Shown here one piece after another: positions 34,541 to 45,600 of a DNA stretch of 64,000 bases. Below the pieces are notes generated by a model. It saw only the letters and a list, made by a program, of their open reading frames with translations. It was not told the origin of the DNA and did no database searches. Source of the DNA: Cyanoderma ruficeps (Eukaryota > Chordata > Aves > Passeriformes > Timaliidae); contig VZDJ01000049.1 in the NCBI GenBank assembly GCA_008694505.1, forward strand, positions 2,634,748-2,698,747, written 5' to 3'. Both the position numbers and the translations under genes were made by a program. Position 1 is the first letter of the stretch, and each line of letters begins with the position of its first letter.

Positions 34541-36309
34541 CTGGTAAAAATGCACCTATGTTAATATATATTAATATTTATTAATGGTTGGAAGGCTGCT
34601 TTTCTTTTAATTTTAAATATAAAAATGTATCTGGTGGGAGGAGATGAAGAGAGATGTGAGCAGTCCCAGCACTGTTTGATTTCCACAACACCGTGGAAAT
34701 GCTCAGCTCTTTCCTGAGCTGGTTTTTCCCTTGGCCAACCTTTCCCATGGCTCCGAGGGGTTGGAGAACACAACATAAAATCTGAATTGTCACCATTTCA
34801 GCTTCTGCAGCAAAGCTGAATGCAAAACTCCTGCCACAATACTCCTGATACAAAACTGTCTTGAACAAACACAAACCACCATGATGCTCCTGAGGAAAAT
34901 ACTCTCATCATCACACTGGTGACACAAAGACCACAGAAGCCAAAAAGTAAAAAGAAAAAGAACCTTATTATTTTCTTTATTTTCTATATGTAGGCAATGA
35001 CACAGCAAAGAGTCTAAGCTTGGTTTAATTGTAAGGCTGGGATAAGTTTTATTGAAATGAAAAAATTTCAATTTATTGTTAAACTTTTGCATCTGCTTTG
35101 CTGTGTCAGCACTTCTGTGCCATTATTGGACAATGGAGTGAGGAAATGAAGGTGTTCATTAATTAGTATTAATTAGTTTACCATGATGGAGAAGCTCTTG
35201 AGGGAAAAGCTCTGTCATCGCAGAACATCAGCCCTGGAAAACGTACGAGGAACAAGGGTTGAAGTGGATTCTCTGAATATGAGGAGGTTCCTATAAACCT
35301 CACCTCACTGAAAAGAAAGAAGTGAAAATAATTTCAATTCAGTAGTGCATCATTTACTGTCATAAAAATCCTTCAATGCAGAGGAAGGTTCCTGTTATTT
35401 CTAAAAGAAAAGGTGAAGTCTTTTATGGTTGATCCTTCCATGGCTTGGTTCTCACCACCCCGACCAATAATGCACTTTTAAACCAGTAAAATTCCTTGTT
35501 TCTCACCACATACAGAGGGTGGTGAAGGCTTCAGGCTGCCCCTGACTCCAACACATCTGTGAAAAGTGCAGCTTCAAGGGTCAGCCTGGGAATTCCTGGA
35601 TCTCCTGGTCTCGAGGGGTGAAAATTGGAGTTGGTTCATGGGGAATAGAGCAGGCGGGCTGCTGTTCCCTCAGCCAGAAACTGGAGAAGGTTGTGGGAAG
35701 AAAAGGAATAAGTGGGAAGTGATTTTATGGGTCTGTAGCCAGCGAATCTGCAAAAAAATATAAAAGGGGGGAAAATTTGTAAAGGTGGTTGGGATAAAGC
35801 CTCATTTTAGCACCCCAACATCACATCAAGAAGGCGAAGAGGAGAAATAATCCTTAAATACAGCAGGAAGGTCACAAATAAAAAGCACAGGGAAAGGTGT
35901 CCCTGCAGCCTCGTGTCCTGGGATTCCTCTGGAAAAGCAGAGTGTGGCACTGGCCCTCGGGCAGGATGTGGGTCTGTCTGAGGGCTGGGAACTTCTTCCT
36001 TTCCCTGCTGACCCAGCATCCAGCCCCTGGGGTGGTGGTGTGTCCTCAGCACAAAACAAACTGCTGGAGTGGGAAAAGGGAACCGCAATTCTGTCACCTG
36101 CCAGCTTGCAAAAAGCAAAACCCAAGCCAAGCTGCATCCCGGGGCCACCAAAGCCACCTGCAATTATTTTCTGAAGAGAAGTCCCCAACAAAACCTCCAG
36201 GTACAATCCAGGCTCTGGGTGTTGGAGCTGCATCTGCTTCAAATTATGGATGGGCATTTTTCTTTTCTTGTGTGTGAGTTCAAACAAACGTCGTAAGGCC
36301 TTTGGCACT
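34541..36309. other. Intergenic, no gene seen
   Basis: AT-rich to 35500, then mixed composition. No coding domain, RNA gene or clear transposon recognised. Confidence 0.5.
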
Positions 36310-36440
36310 GAAGCAAAACAATGAGAAAGGACTGAAAAACAGTGAGAAAGGACTGAAAAACAATGAGAAAGGACTACAAAACAATGAGAAAGGACTACAA
36401 AACAATGAGAAAGGACTACAAACCTGTGAGGAAGGAGAAA
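36310..36440. repeat. Minisatellite, 21-bp unit x 6
   Basis: The unit AATGAGAAAGGACTACAAAA plus C recurs, with (A/G)TGAGAAAGG starting at 36321, 36342, 36363, 36384, 36405 and (diverged) 36426. The 21-bp period equals seven codons, which produces a repetitive Ser/Phe/Cys frame on the minus strand with no recognisable function. Confidence 0.95.
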
Positions 36441-39014
36441 ATAAGGAATTAGGCTGAAAAGCAAAATCAGTCATTCCCTTCCTGCTGAACTTCTCTGTCG
36501 TCTGAAAAGAAAGTGAAGCCACCACCCCAAAACTCGAGGACAATTAATAAGGGACAGCAGCTTCAAACTGTAAAACATTTTGGGGGCACAGTGACTTCTC
36601 TGGCTCCCACAGAGACCCCACAAAGCACTCAGAGCGTCCCAGAACATTTTACCTCCATTAAGGAGCCATATCTCTTACTGGAGCACTTCTGTGAAACCGC
36701 CGGTGAAATGTAATGAGTTCAGCATTTTCATATCATTCTCATTTTCTGAGCTGATATTTGAGATAAAAGACAAAGCCTGCCTTGGTTTCAGTTCAGAGGA
36801 CGTTCTGTGCTATGGCTTCACTTTGCTGAAATCCTGATCAAAGCAGAGCTGTGAAATCTTACTATCCCATTGCTAACTGCACTGTTGACTTTATGCATAC
36901 TTCCAAAATCCCTGCTTCCCCTTAGACCTTTTGACCACCTTATTAAAAGGGAAAAAAAAAAAAAAAAGGCCAGATATTTGCATTTGGTACTGTTCAGTAC
37001 TTTCTTGCTAGCAACAGCCTTGCTAGAGAGGTGAAACACAATTTTCCTGCTCTGTAATTAAAAGAATAAAGCTTTTCCATGGTTCCTCCAAGGCTGCTCT
37101 GCTCTGAAACACGGGTGGGATCATTTTGCCCACTGGGAGGGATGCAGTTCGTTAACCTTGGAGAAACCCCCTCATCCAAGAAAGGAACAAACCGACTCAC
37201 CAGCTTTCCCTCTCAGATTCCCTGATTATATTAATCCCAGAAGATCTGAACTTCATTTTTTTTTTTTTCCCCATCTGGGACGAGAATCCGGCAGGGAGAA
37301 GTTCAGGGTGCCCAGATGTTTCCAGAAGTGTCTCAAATGACTTTGTGCACTTCAGCTCAGCAGATGCGTGACCAAGAGCAGCAGCCTGGGGCTCCCCATC
37401 GGCCTCAACCCACCCCTGTCCCTGGGCTCTGCTGGGACAGGGACCATCCTGAGAGGACTGCAGGCTTCTGGGACACCTCACCCATCACCAGGTGCATGGA
37501 CATACTTCCCGCCACATTTTTCCCAATGGTTTTCTCCCTCCGGGATTTAGATTTTGGAGAAAGAAGGGAAGGAGATGCTGGTGCCGTGACAGAGTCAGAG
37601 TTGTGGCTGTCTGGGATAGTGTTTTTCAGGAGACTTTCCCAGCAGGGAAGGCACCAGCTGGACCAGAGGTGCTTTGAGGTGACACTGAAACCATCCTGCT
37701 GTTCCTGGGATGGTTTCACACGGTGGCTGTGGGGATTGCAGACCTCCAGCAAACCTTAACTTTCATTTCAACAAATTAAACACCCCGGGCACACCCTCAT
37801 GGGCAGGGGGGATGATGCTTCAGGAGCTGAATGTCAGTGCCAGGGAGAGTCCATGGATGTTGGCTGGGCTCTAAGGCCACAGCTGGGGTGCCTGAGTGAG
37901 GGATTGGGGCACAGGGACATCCCCACCCAGAGCAGGGCATTGTGTCCCCACGTGTGCAGGGCGGGCTGGGGCAGCTGACGCCATGTTCAGCTCATTTCTG
38001 TGGCCTCTGAACATCAGCCTTGAAGTCAACCTTCTTTCCTGGAGGAAAAAATAGTAGTTCTGACATTCCAAGAAATCCCAAAGGGAGAAATACTGAAAAT
38101 TAAATGGGCTGGTCTGCGTCCAACTCACTTACTCGGGGGAGATAAATGATTTCGTATGCTAATGACCATTCCCTCAAATCTCTGACATTTTCTTACAATG
38201 TACTTAAGTACAGTTTGTTTTGCTTTCTGTCTCCACAACAATTACAAAGATTTATATTTTATTGCTCCGGTTGTGTTTGCCAGGACCACACTTCCTTTCC
38301 TTTTTAAAGGCGCAGGGATATTGTCTGGGACAGCGCAGGACGGCGCTTTCCGAACAGCTAAAACCAAAATAAACAAGGCTGAACTTATCTGGTGGAAGAG
38401 GGCAGACACTTTCACTAGGCACAGCAAAGCCAATAAAGGCTTCTGGCTCTTTTCTCCTCGACAGATCAGTACACACAGACTCAGCAGCAGTTCATAAGCA
38501 AGACAACTCTGTCACCTTTCGTGATAACTCCAAATTAATTCCTCCTTCCCGTGTGATTATGAAAGGCTCAAACCTGCCACCTTTCCTGGTGCTTCTGGTG
38601 CTGAGGGCTAATTCCCTCTGCCTACTGTTTGGCAAAGGGGCTGCCTGGGGAGGAGGGACACCTGTGTTGGTTCAAGCTGGTGGGAGAACAAAGTGCCACT
38701 GTGTCCAGGGGCATGGAGCACAAACGAGGATTGTTTCTGGTGACACCTTTCCTTGCCTCCTCCACCCATCTCCCAGCACTGCAAGTGACTCACAGCTCCA
38801 TGGAGGAGAACTCACAGCGATGCCTCAAGTTTTATCTTTCATGTGTTTCAGGTTCTGTGCTGCCCAGGGGTGCAGCTCTGAGCTCACAGTCAGTGTCACT
38901 CAGCTCTGCACACAGCAGGGACACAAAACAAATCCTTTTCCTGCTGGACACCAAGGACAACTTTCAGGCCCAAAAGCACAAACAAGGGTGGGCTGGAGGG
39001 AGGAACAAGAAGGA
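36441..39014. other. Intergenic; repeat-free stretch at 38130-38460
   Basis: No gene recognised. The stretch 38130-38460 is unique, AT-rich, and contains an octamer-like ATGCTAAT (38156-38163), the 14-bp palindrome TGTACTTAAGTACA (38199-38212) and FOX-like ATAAACA near 38368. It is a candidate conserved noncoding element. A poly(A) run lies at 36952-36967. Confidence 0.45.
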
Positions 39015-39293
39015 TGAGACCTCACAGCCTGGAGCTGGAATTGAACAATTAAACCCCAAGATGCAAATGGACCAAAGCTTATAAAAGTGTGAGACCTCAT
39101 GACTGGTTATCCATCTTTTGACCATTTTGGGTCCATTTTGTGACCATTTTGGGCCCACCTTGGGTGTAGCCCTGGCCAGGCTCTTGCCCAGCCCAAGGTG
39201 GATCCTAAAGACCTTTCAATAAATATCTACTTTATTTCCCAGCTCTGTCCAGTCTCTGTTTCAGCTCAGCCTTCCCAAAGCATCAACAGGACA
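39015..39293 (+). mobile_element. Probable short solo LTR
   Basis: The sequence has the layout of a retroviral LTR: a TATA box (CTTATAAAAG, 39078-39087), tandem GACCATTTTGGG words (about 39119-39151), then TTTCAATAAATA with AATAAA near 39219, and a pyrimidine-rich U5-like end. It starts TGAGACC and ends GGACA. The 10-mer ACAAGAAGGA occurs at 39005-39014 and again at 39291-39300, so a 5-6-bp target duplication (AGAAGG or GAAGGA) flanks it with a one-base ambiguity. The U3 part is short (about 65 bp), so the true left end could lie further upstream. Confidence 0.55.
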
Positions 39294-39300
39294 AGAAGGA

Positions 39301-40384
39301 CTTTTGCTCCTGACTCTGCCAGCCAGGATGCTGCTGCTAAATGAGCAGTGCTGGGTAAAGGCTGCAGGGAAGGGAGCTGAAGTCACCACTTGGGCTGGAA
39401 ACCAGACGACCCCGGGCTGCAGGGTTCATGGGTAAAGGGTCATAAAGCCAAGAGAATTTTCTAGTTATTACAAAGGTGTTTATTACAGTGGCACTTTGCC
39501 CACAGCTGAGGAGCCTTTTCTGTCACCCTGAGTGCCCCATGAGAGGTGCTGAGCCCCACGGTGCTGCTGCCAGCCACTGATCCATCTGTCGCTCTCATTA
39601 TTTAATGCTCCGTGTTGCTGTAAGAGCACCGTCCCCTCCCAGACCTGCTGGCGTGGCAGACACAGGGTGGCCAAGGATGTCCTGACTCACTGACCTCACC
39701 CAGGACTCACCACTGGCTGCCCAAGCCCTGGGAAGTGACCACGGGAGCTTTTCTGCTCCTCTCCAGCCCAACCCTCACGAGGGGTGGTCGTGTGTGGGAA
39801 TTGGCTGCAGCCAAAAACGGGCTGCAAATGGTGAGCTCACTGCAGCTCCTGTTTGTGCAGACACAAACAGGGGAGAATCCACTGATTGTGGCTTTCTTGG
39901 GAGTCATTTGCAGTCTGTGAGTAATGTGGACCACAAGACGAGAAAAAAACAACTGGAAAGGGGAGTCTTAAAAAAGAAAGGAGAACAGACAGTGGAGTCA
40001 GTGTTTTCTGCTCTGTGCTCTGGACATCTTGAGCAACAGCATTCCCAAAAGTCTCTGTTCAAATGAGCTGTACCAATTTGGAAATGCAGAGCCTGGTGAA
40101 AGATGATGGTGAAAAATCCCTCTGTTTCAGGATCATCACCATTTGCACGGATTCCAGCAGAAAAATGCAAAGTGGTGGTGACGGCAGTGTGATAAGCATT
40201 TGTGCTCTCATTTAGAGTTTAAAGATCTGCACGAGCACTGGCATTAGTTGGAAAAATTCCAGAGCCAAATGCAGCTCTTCCTAACTTCCTAAATACCTGG
40301 TCTAAAATTACTTAGGCTAAGGAGTGTGCAGTGTAGATCCCCTACTATATACCCCTTGTTATCACCTTCTCTATGGATTGTAGT
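39301..40384. other. Intergenic, no gene seen
   Basis: Unique-looking sequence. A reverse AATAAA (GTTTATTA near 39477-39484) on the minus strand is isolated. Open frames overlap on both strands without domains. Confidence 0.5.
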
Positions 40385-40475
40385 CATGGACTCAGAAATC
40401 CAGGTTTTGATTCCTGTCCCCATCCTTAAACTTCCTTGGGGAAAGTCTCCTTGTGCCTCTGTTTATCACTCAGCA
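40385..40475 (+). mobile_element. Possible MIR-type ancient SINE relic
   Basis: The series GGACTCAGAAATCCAGGTTT, GATTCCTG, CTTGGGGAAAGTCTCC and GTGCCTCTGTTTATC follows the order of the MIR core and 3' part (GGAGTCAGA..CCTGGGTTCGAATCC..CTTGGGCAAGT..GTGCCTCAGTTT). MIRs are old amniote repeats that survive sparsely in birds. Divergence is high, so the call is tentative. Confidence 0.4.
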
Positions 40476-40978
40476 CTTTGGGAAAAGGAACTAAGAACGT
40501 GGGATCATCTTCTGTGGGATGCAAAGCACAGCTTATTGCCAAAATCCGAGTGAGAAAAAAAAGCCAACCACTTCCACAGCTGATGAAAGAGCAGAGGGAC
40601 GCCACGAAACGCGCTCAAAACTTTAATAATTCCCAAAGGTCCTGAAGATCTTTCGGGTTTCTCACCACCAGCCAGCTTTCCTCTGCCGTTTGCTCCTGGT
40701 GTCTTGCAGCAATTCCTTGTGCAGTGCTCATCGCAGCAGTCTTCAGCTGGTGCCAGCTGAAATATGCAGCCGTAATAAAGACATTTGGTTTCGAAGCTTT
40801 CCCCTCTCTGCTCATGGCCGGGACGTCTGAGTATCTTCCACCGTGCTTCTGCTAACAGCAATAATAGCAGCAATAAAAAAAGGCAGAGAGAAGAAGAGTT
40901 CTCAGCTTGTGCTTGGTCCACACACTGCTGGTTGGAGCTGGTTTTTTTTTGGGAGGAGAGAGGATTTTGCTGATTGGA
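40476..40978. other. Intergenic, no gene seen
   Basis: Unique-looking sequence between a MIR-like relic and an LTR. No coding domain recognised. Confidence 0.45.
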
Positions 40979-41422
40979 TGTTGGAGTCCTAGAAAATTAG
41001 AATTCGGGGTTTTAGTGTATAGTAATACGTATGAGTCAAGATTGAGGATTTTGGGTGTTGTCTGAGTCCTTCTTCTTCACCTTCTTCTTCCCTCTTCTTC
41101 ATGGGTTTGGGTGGTTTTCTGTAACTGGGTGAAAAAGGTCCCCATTGCGGGCCTTGGGTGGTCATTATTGGGTCAGAACCATAAATAAGACAGGTGTCAC
41201 CTCATTATTGGGTGATTAGTGCTTAAATAACCTTGGAAAGAGTTAGAAGCTCTCCATTTTACCTTTGTTTGCTAAGAGCTCACAGTGCAGCGAGCCTGTA
41301 AATGCTGTAATACAGATAAAAATTAATCATAAACATTCCTAGTCCTGACTCGAGCTTGGCTTCTCCCCAGTATCATTCACCCTGACCTTGGCAGGGAAGA
41401 AAAGAAGCCCGAACTGTCACGA
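40979..41422 (+). mobile_element. Solo LTR of an endogenous retrovirus
   Basis: Starts TGTTGGAGTCC, like the solo LTR on the opposite strand at 21947-22532. It runs through a CTTAAATAACC promoter-like segment, GCTCACAGTGCAGCGAGCCT, ATACAGATAAAAATTAATCA and a CATAAAC poly(A)-like signal to a CTTCTCCCCAGTATCATTCA U5-like segment. Flanks are ATTGGA (40973-40978) and ACTGGA (41423-41428), a 6-bp duplication with one mismatch. On this reading the 3' end is CG instead of CA, implying one later substitution. No internal genes are present. Confidence 0.75.
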
Positions 41423-42304
41423 CTGGATTCTGCAATTCCAGGTGAGTTTTGGGCAGAGCCCACCTGCCCATGGGACGGACAGGGGTTTCCTGCAGCCCCT
41501 CTGGCAGGACCTCCAGGGGTTCCCATCCCTGTGATGTGGCTGTGGCTTCCTCTCTCCCCATCCTCCCCCTGGGTGGGAGCCTGGCCAGGCCACCAGCGTG
41601 GGCAGCACCTCCGTTGGGCAGAACAATAAAGCCTGGGCTCCTGTTCCCCAAGGGAAAACGTAAATCGTGAGATCTCGCCTAAAAACATGGATTAGGAAAG
41701 TGCATCCATTTCTGTTGTCTCGGCGAAACGTTGTGCGGGCTGAGCTTAATCAGACACACATTATTTGTCTCTGCGGATGGAATTCTCTGGCCTGTGCTCC
41801 CCAGGTCACGGCAGATGATCTAATGGTCCCTTTGGCCCCGAAATTCCCTGAAACAATGAAACATGGGTTTCATTAATGGAGCTAGACTTTTGGAAGAGTG
41901 AAATATGAGCCACGCGTATCCTAATAATGCATCTTTCAGATTCCTACGGATTTTGTCCATCTTTTTTTGCCAGACTGCAGCTTGTGGAGTGAGGCAGGGC
42001 CCTGATCTCTGTCCCTTGGGAGCAAAGTCCTGACCCAGCTTTGTCTATCGAAAGGCAGATGTCTCTGCATGCACTTGCAGGACGTTTGACCATCCAAAAC
42101 CAAGTCTCTGGAGAACCTTAATCTCCTTTTCTCTCCTTTCAGCCGTGGGTTGTATAACTGCTGTTGTCCATTGTGTGCATTGTGTCAGATCCCAGACCAA
42201 AGTCCTGTTCCTGGGACTTTAGTTCCTCCATTCTCTGTGATGACCTGCTCTGACATCAAGACAAGGACAGGAGACGGCTTTGGGATCACTTAATTATGGG
42301 AAAT
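41423..42304. other. Intergenic, no gene seen
   Basis: GC-richer at 41440-41640; repeat-free AT-rich sequence at 41680-41970 with ATTAATGGAGC and AATAATGCATC words. No gene recognised. Confidence 0.5.
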
Positions 42305-42370
42305 TCTCTTAGGAGTTGGACTTGATGGTCCTCGTGGGTCCCTTTCAACTCAGAATGTTCTGTGATTCTG
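42305..42370 (+). mobile_element. CR1 LINE extreme 3' end
   Basis: GGAGTTGGACTTGATGGTCC, GTGGGTCCCTTTCAACTCAG and TTCTGTGATTCTG match the terminal 3' UTR of CR1. Another CR1 copy in the same orientation begins a few bases later. Confidence 0.8.
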
Positions 42371-42380
42371 CAATTGTGCA

Positions 42381-42690
42381 GCCTTCCTGCACCTGAAGAG
42401 AGCCCACAAAAAAGATGGAGAGGGATGTTCCACAAGGAGCTGGAGTGACAGGACAGGGGGAATGGCTTCACATGGCAGAGATTGGATATTGGGAAGAAAT
42501 TCTTCCTGGTGAGGGTGGTGAGGCCCTGGCACAGGGTGCCCAGAGAATCTCTGGCTGCCCCTGGATCCCTGGAAATGCCCAAGACCGGGTCTGATGGAGC
42601 TTGGAGCAACCTGGGACAGCGGGAGGTGTCCCTGCCCATGGCAGAGGGTGAGAACCAGATAATTCCTAAGATCCCTTCCCACCCAGGCAG
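42381..42690 (+). mobile_element. CR1 LINE 3' fragment
   Basis: CCTGCACCTGAAGAGAGCCC, AAAAAGATGGAGAGGGATGT, GAGTGACAGGACAGGGGGAA, AGAAATTCTTCCTGGTGAGG, CCTGGCACAGGGTGCCCAGA and GTGTCCCTGCCCATGGCAGA occur in consensus order. It lies directly after a separate CR1 3' end, suggesting one copy inserted at the terminus of the other. Confidence 0.9.
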
Positions 42691-45600
42691 CATGACATGA
42701 ATCATCCCAGGACGATTCTGGGGTCAGGTGATTCCTGGAAATACAATCCCTGTGGACCTTCTTGCACGTGATGAAGAGCTGCTCCTTGTCCCAATATCCA
42801 CAACCCTGCAGAACCACACCCTGTGTTCTTCTCCTGGCTCATCCTTGAAGAAGGGCAGGACCAGAGGAGGCAGTTGCAGCCTGGCACACAGGAGGTTAAG
42901 CATGGAGACGCTCAGCAGAGAATGCCACCAGCCAGAGATGGCACCAGGGGACATTGCAGCTGTCACCTCAGAGCAGCCACATCCGCAGGAGCCAGGCTTC
43001 TTCATCCAGCTCCAACCCTCTCCGACCTCCCTGCTGAATGCCTGTGGATGTGCACAACCACTGTGGACAGGGTCCCAGACTCAGGAGTCGCCTGATTTGT
43101 GTGAAAGACCAAGAACAAAACAAAAAAAAAGAGCTGCAGAAGGATCGAATTGCAAAAGCCAGCCCCCCTGCCCGGCCCGGGCAGGCTGTGATTACAGACA
43201 ATACCTTCCGGATTTCCAAGAGGGAAGTGATATATCCTTCCCAGGGCAGGCCCAGGACAGCTGTCATGCTTTGTGGCTGCCCTGGGTATGCAATGATGTC
43301 ATTTCAGAGAAGGAATCAAAGATTGGCTTCAGTTTGAGGAGGTTCAGTTGTTTTGGTGTTTTTTAAACTTTGCCTTCATTTCCTTTTTTTTATTTTTTTG
43401 CCTTAAAATTTCACCCAGAGATGTTTCCAAACCCAAGAGCCTTCCCTCCCTTCCTCCCTCGCTCTTTCCCTGCTGTCCCGTGCTGGCGCCGGGCACTGGA
43501 TCCTTACTGGGAAATGGGAAGGTCACACGGTTTACTGTCAGCCACAGAGACCTCTTTGGCCACGGCGTGAATCACCCTGGAGAGAGGCTCATTTTCTGCA
43601 CCACCTCCCGAAATGTCAGAGAAAAATAAACCCCACTGTGCGACTGCAATGAGGCATATTCTGGGCCTGTTTATTTTGTAGGCAAAAAGCCACTGCCAGC
43701 GAGCAGAGTTAGCTGTAAGTTCCAAAAACATCTCCTTTACCAAGGGTATTGTATGTGGAGGAGAACTGCCAGATTCTCCAGGCTGGAATGCCTCTTTTCC
43801 AAGGAGCAGGCTCTTCTGGCACATCCCGAGCAATCCGGAGTCAGAAGTGCAGCCGAGTGAGCCATACGGAGACCCAGCGCCAGCAAGGGGAATGTCACTG
43901 TGGCAAGGAGGGAAATCAGATGTAAAACCAGCCCTGAGTCCCTGTCTCACTCCTAAAATTCATTAATCTCCTGAAGGAAGATTGGCCTGGTGCCCAAATC
44001 CATCCTGGTTTATCACCCAGCCGAGCCAATCCGTCAACCTGAGGACTTTCAATCTCCGAGGATGGGCTGCAGGGAGCCAAAATCTGTCACCTCTTTCCTC
44101 TGCCTCATTAGATCCTGCCTTTCACAGGATGCTGGAATCAAGGCCCATGTGTTCACGGACAGATGAATCGCCTCAGACCGCCAAATAATGGGGATTCTAA
44201 CACAAGGGCCTTGTGGGCCTGGTGTTTTCACATTCCCGGTAAAGCTTTACGAGGCGGGAAGTGCGACAATTAAGGAAATGTTTTACAAAAAAGCACCAAC
44301 TCGCTTTTTAAAAGGGCTCTTGGGTGCAAGCTTGTCATCATCACTGGGGTTTGCGGAGCCTCAGCATCGGGGTTTTAATACTGGGAACAGCTTTTGGGGA
44401 CAGCAGGGCTGCTGTGAAAGGAAGGAAAGCCTCACCCTGTGGGGCTGGAGGGCTTTGATGAGCACATTTCTGTAATTCAGGGCCCACCTTGTTAAGGTTT
44501 AGCCACCAAAGCCCACCTGCAGCTTTCAAACAGGAATATCCAAAAACATGAGCCCCCTTGAGAAGCTTTATTTAAGTTTTGTAGGAACTCTCGAGGCTGA
44601 GAAGGTTTATTGAGGCAGATTCAGCTTCACCAGCCGATGAAGAATTTGACCCCAAATTACACGATGTAATCACACTGAGTTTGAACGGAGCATCTAGGCC
44701 AGAGTCACATTTCTGGCAGCAGAAATATATAAGAAAAATACACTTAAAAATATATAAATAGGGTGAAAATGTGCAAGGCTACCTCTAAACTGTCTTACAG
44801 CCTCCAGAATTATTCCTTGCAGTAGGTGATTATGTGTGTTTGTGAACCTTAACCTGCCGTCGGCCTGATCTTGGCAGAGCTGAGGTTCTTTGCTCTCCAT
44901 GACTCCAGCATTCCCATGCTGTCCCTCTGGCTGTGGGAGCAGGGATCTCCTCTGGGGTCTCTCCATGAGATCATCGACACATTTGCACTTCTGTTCCCAG
45001 ATTACTTCAACACGGGCCTACCTTAATCAGCAGAGTGTCGATTCCCACACTTGGGAATGACAATTGCAGTGGTAATTTTAAAGGTATTTTTCATCCGCGA
45101 GGAGCCAAGACCTTCTTAAAGCAGCGACATCAAGGGAATATTTGTTTTAAAAATTTCAGCAGGAGGGTGGGGGGTGGCTATTTGTTCACTTTATGTTTCC
45201 TTTTAACTTCAGCTCCCTTTTTTTGCCCTTGCAGGCAGAGTTTTCTGTGCGAGCAGTTGCTGTGTGACTCCTTTTCCCCTTCCCTGTAAATGCTGGGCAC
45301 CTTATAGACCAAGAAGCCACAATTGGGAATGCATTCAGAGACCATTAGTACAGGAAGTCGGGTCAAATCCAAAGAAACCATGAAGCAGTAAGTTGGAAAA
45401 CACGGGATGAATGGCCTTTTCATACCGCCGCTTTCAGGTGGAGTTTGTTTTTGGATTAAAGGAGTTTATTCAGGTATTCACAAATATCCCAGCTCTCTGA
45501 ACTGGCTGGAATGTGGAAACCTCCAAGTCATAATCAATTGCCGTAAAAGGGATTGGCGTGTTCTGACTAGGGAATAGAGGGATGAAAGGGTCCTAATTAG

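Noticed and set aside
38199..38212. 14-bp palindrome as a specific binding site
   Set aside because: Several 14-bp palindromes are expected by chance in 64 kb; retained only as part of a candidate element.
42728..43366. 212-codon plus-strand open frame
   Set aside because: No domain, follows directly on CR1 sequence, and competing frames occupy the same interval.
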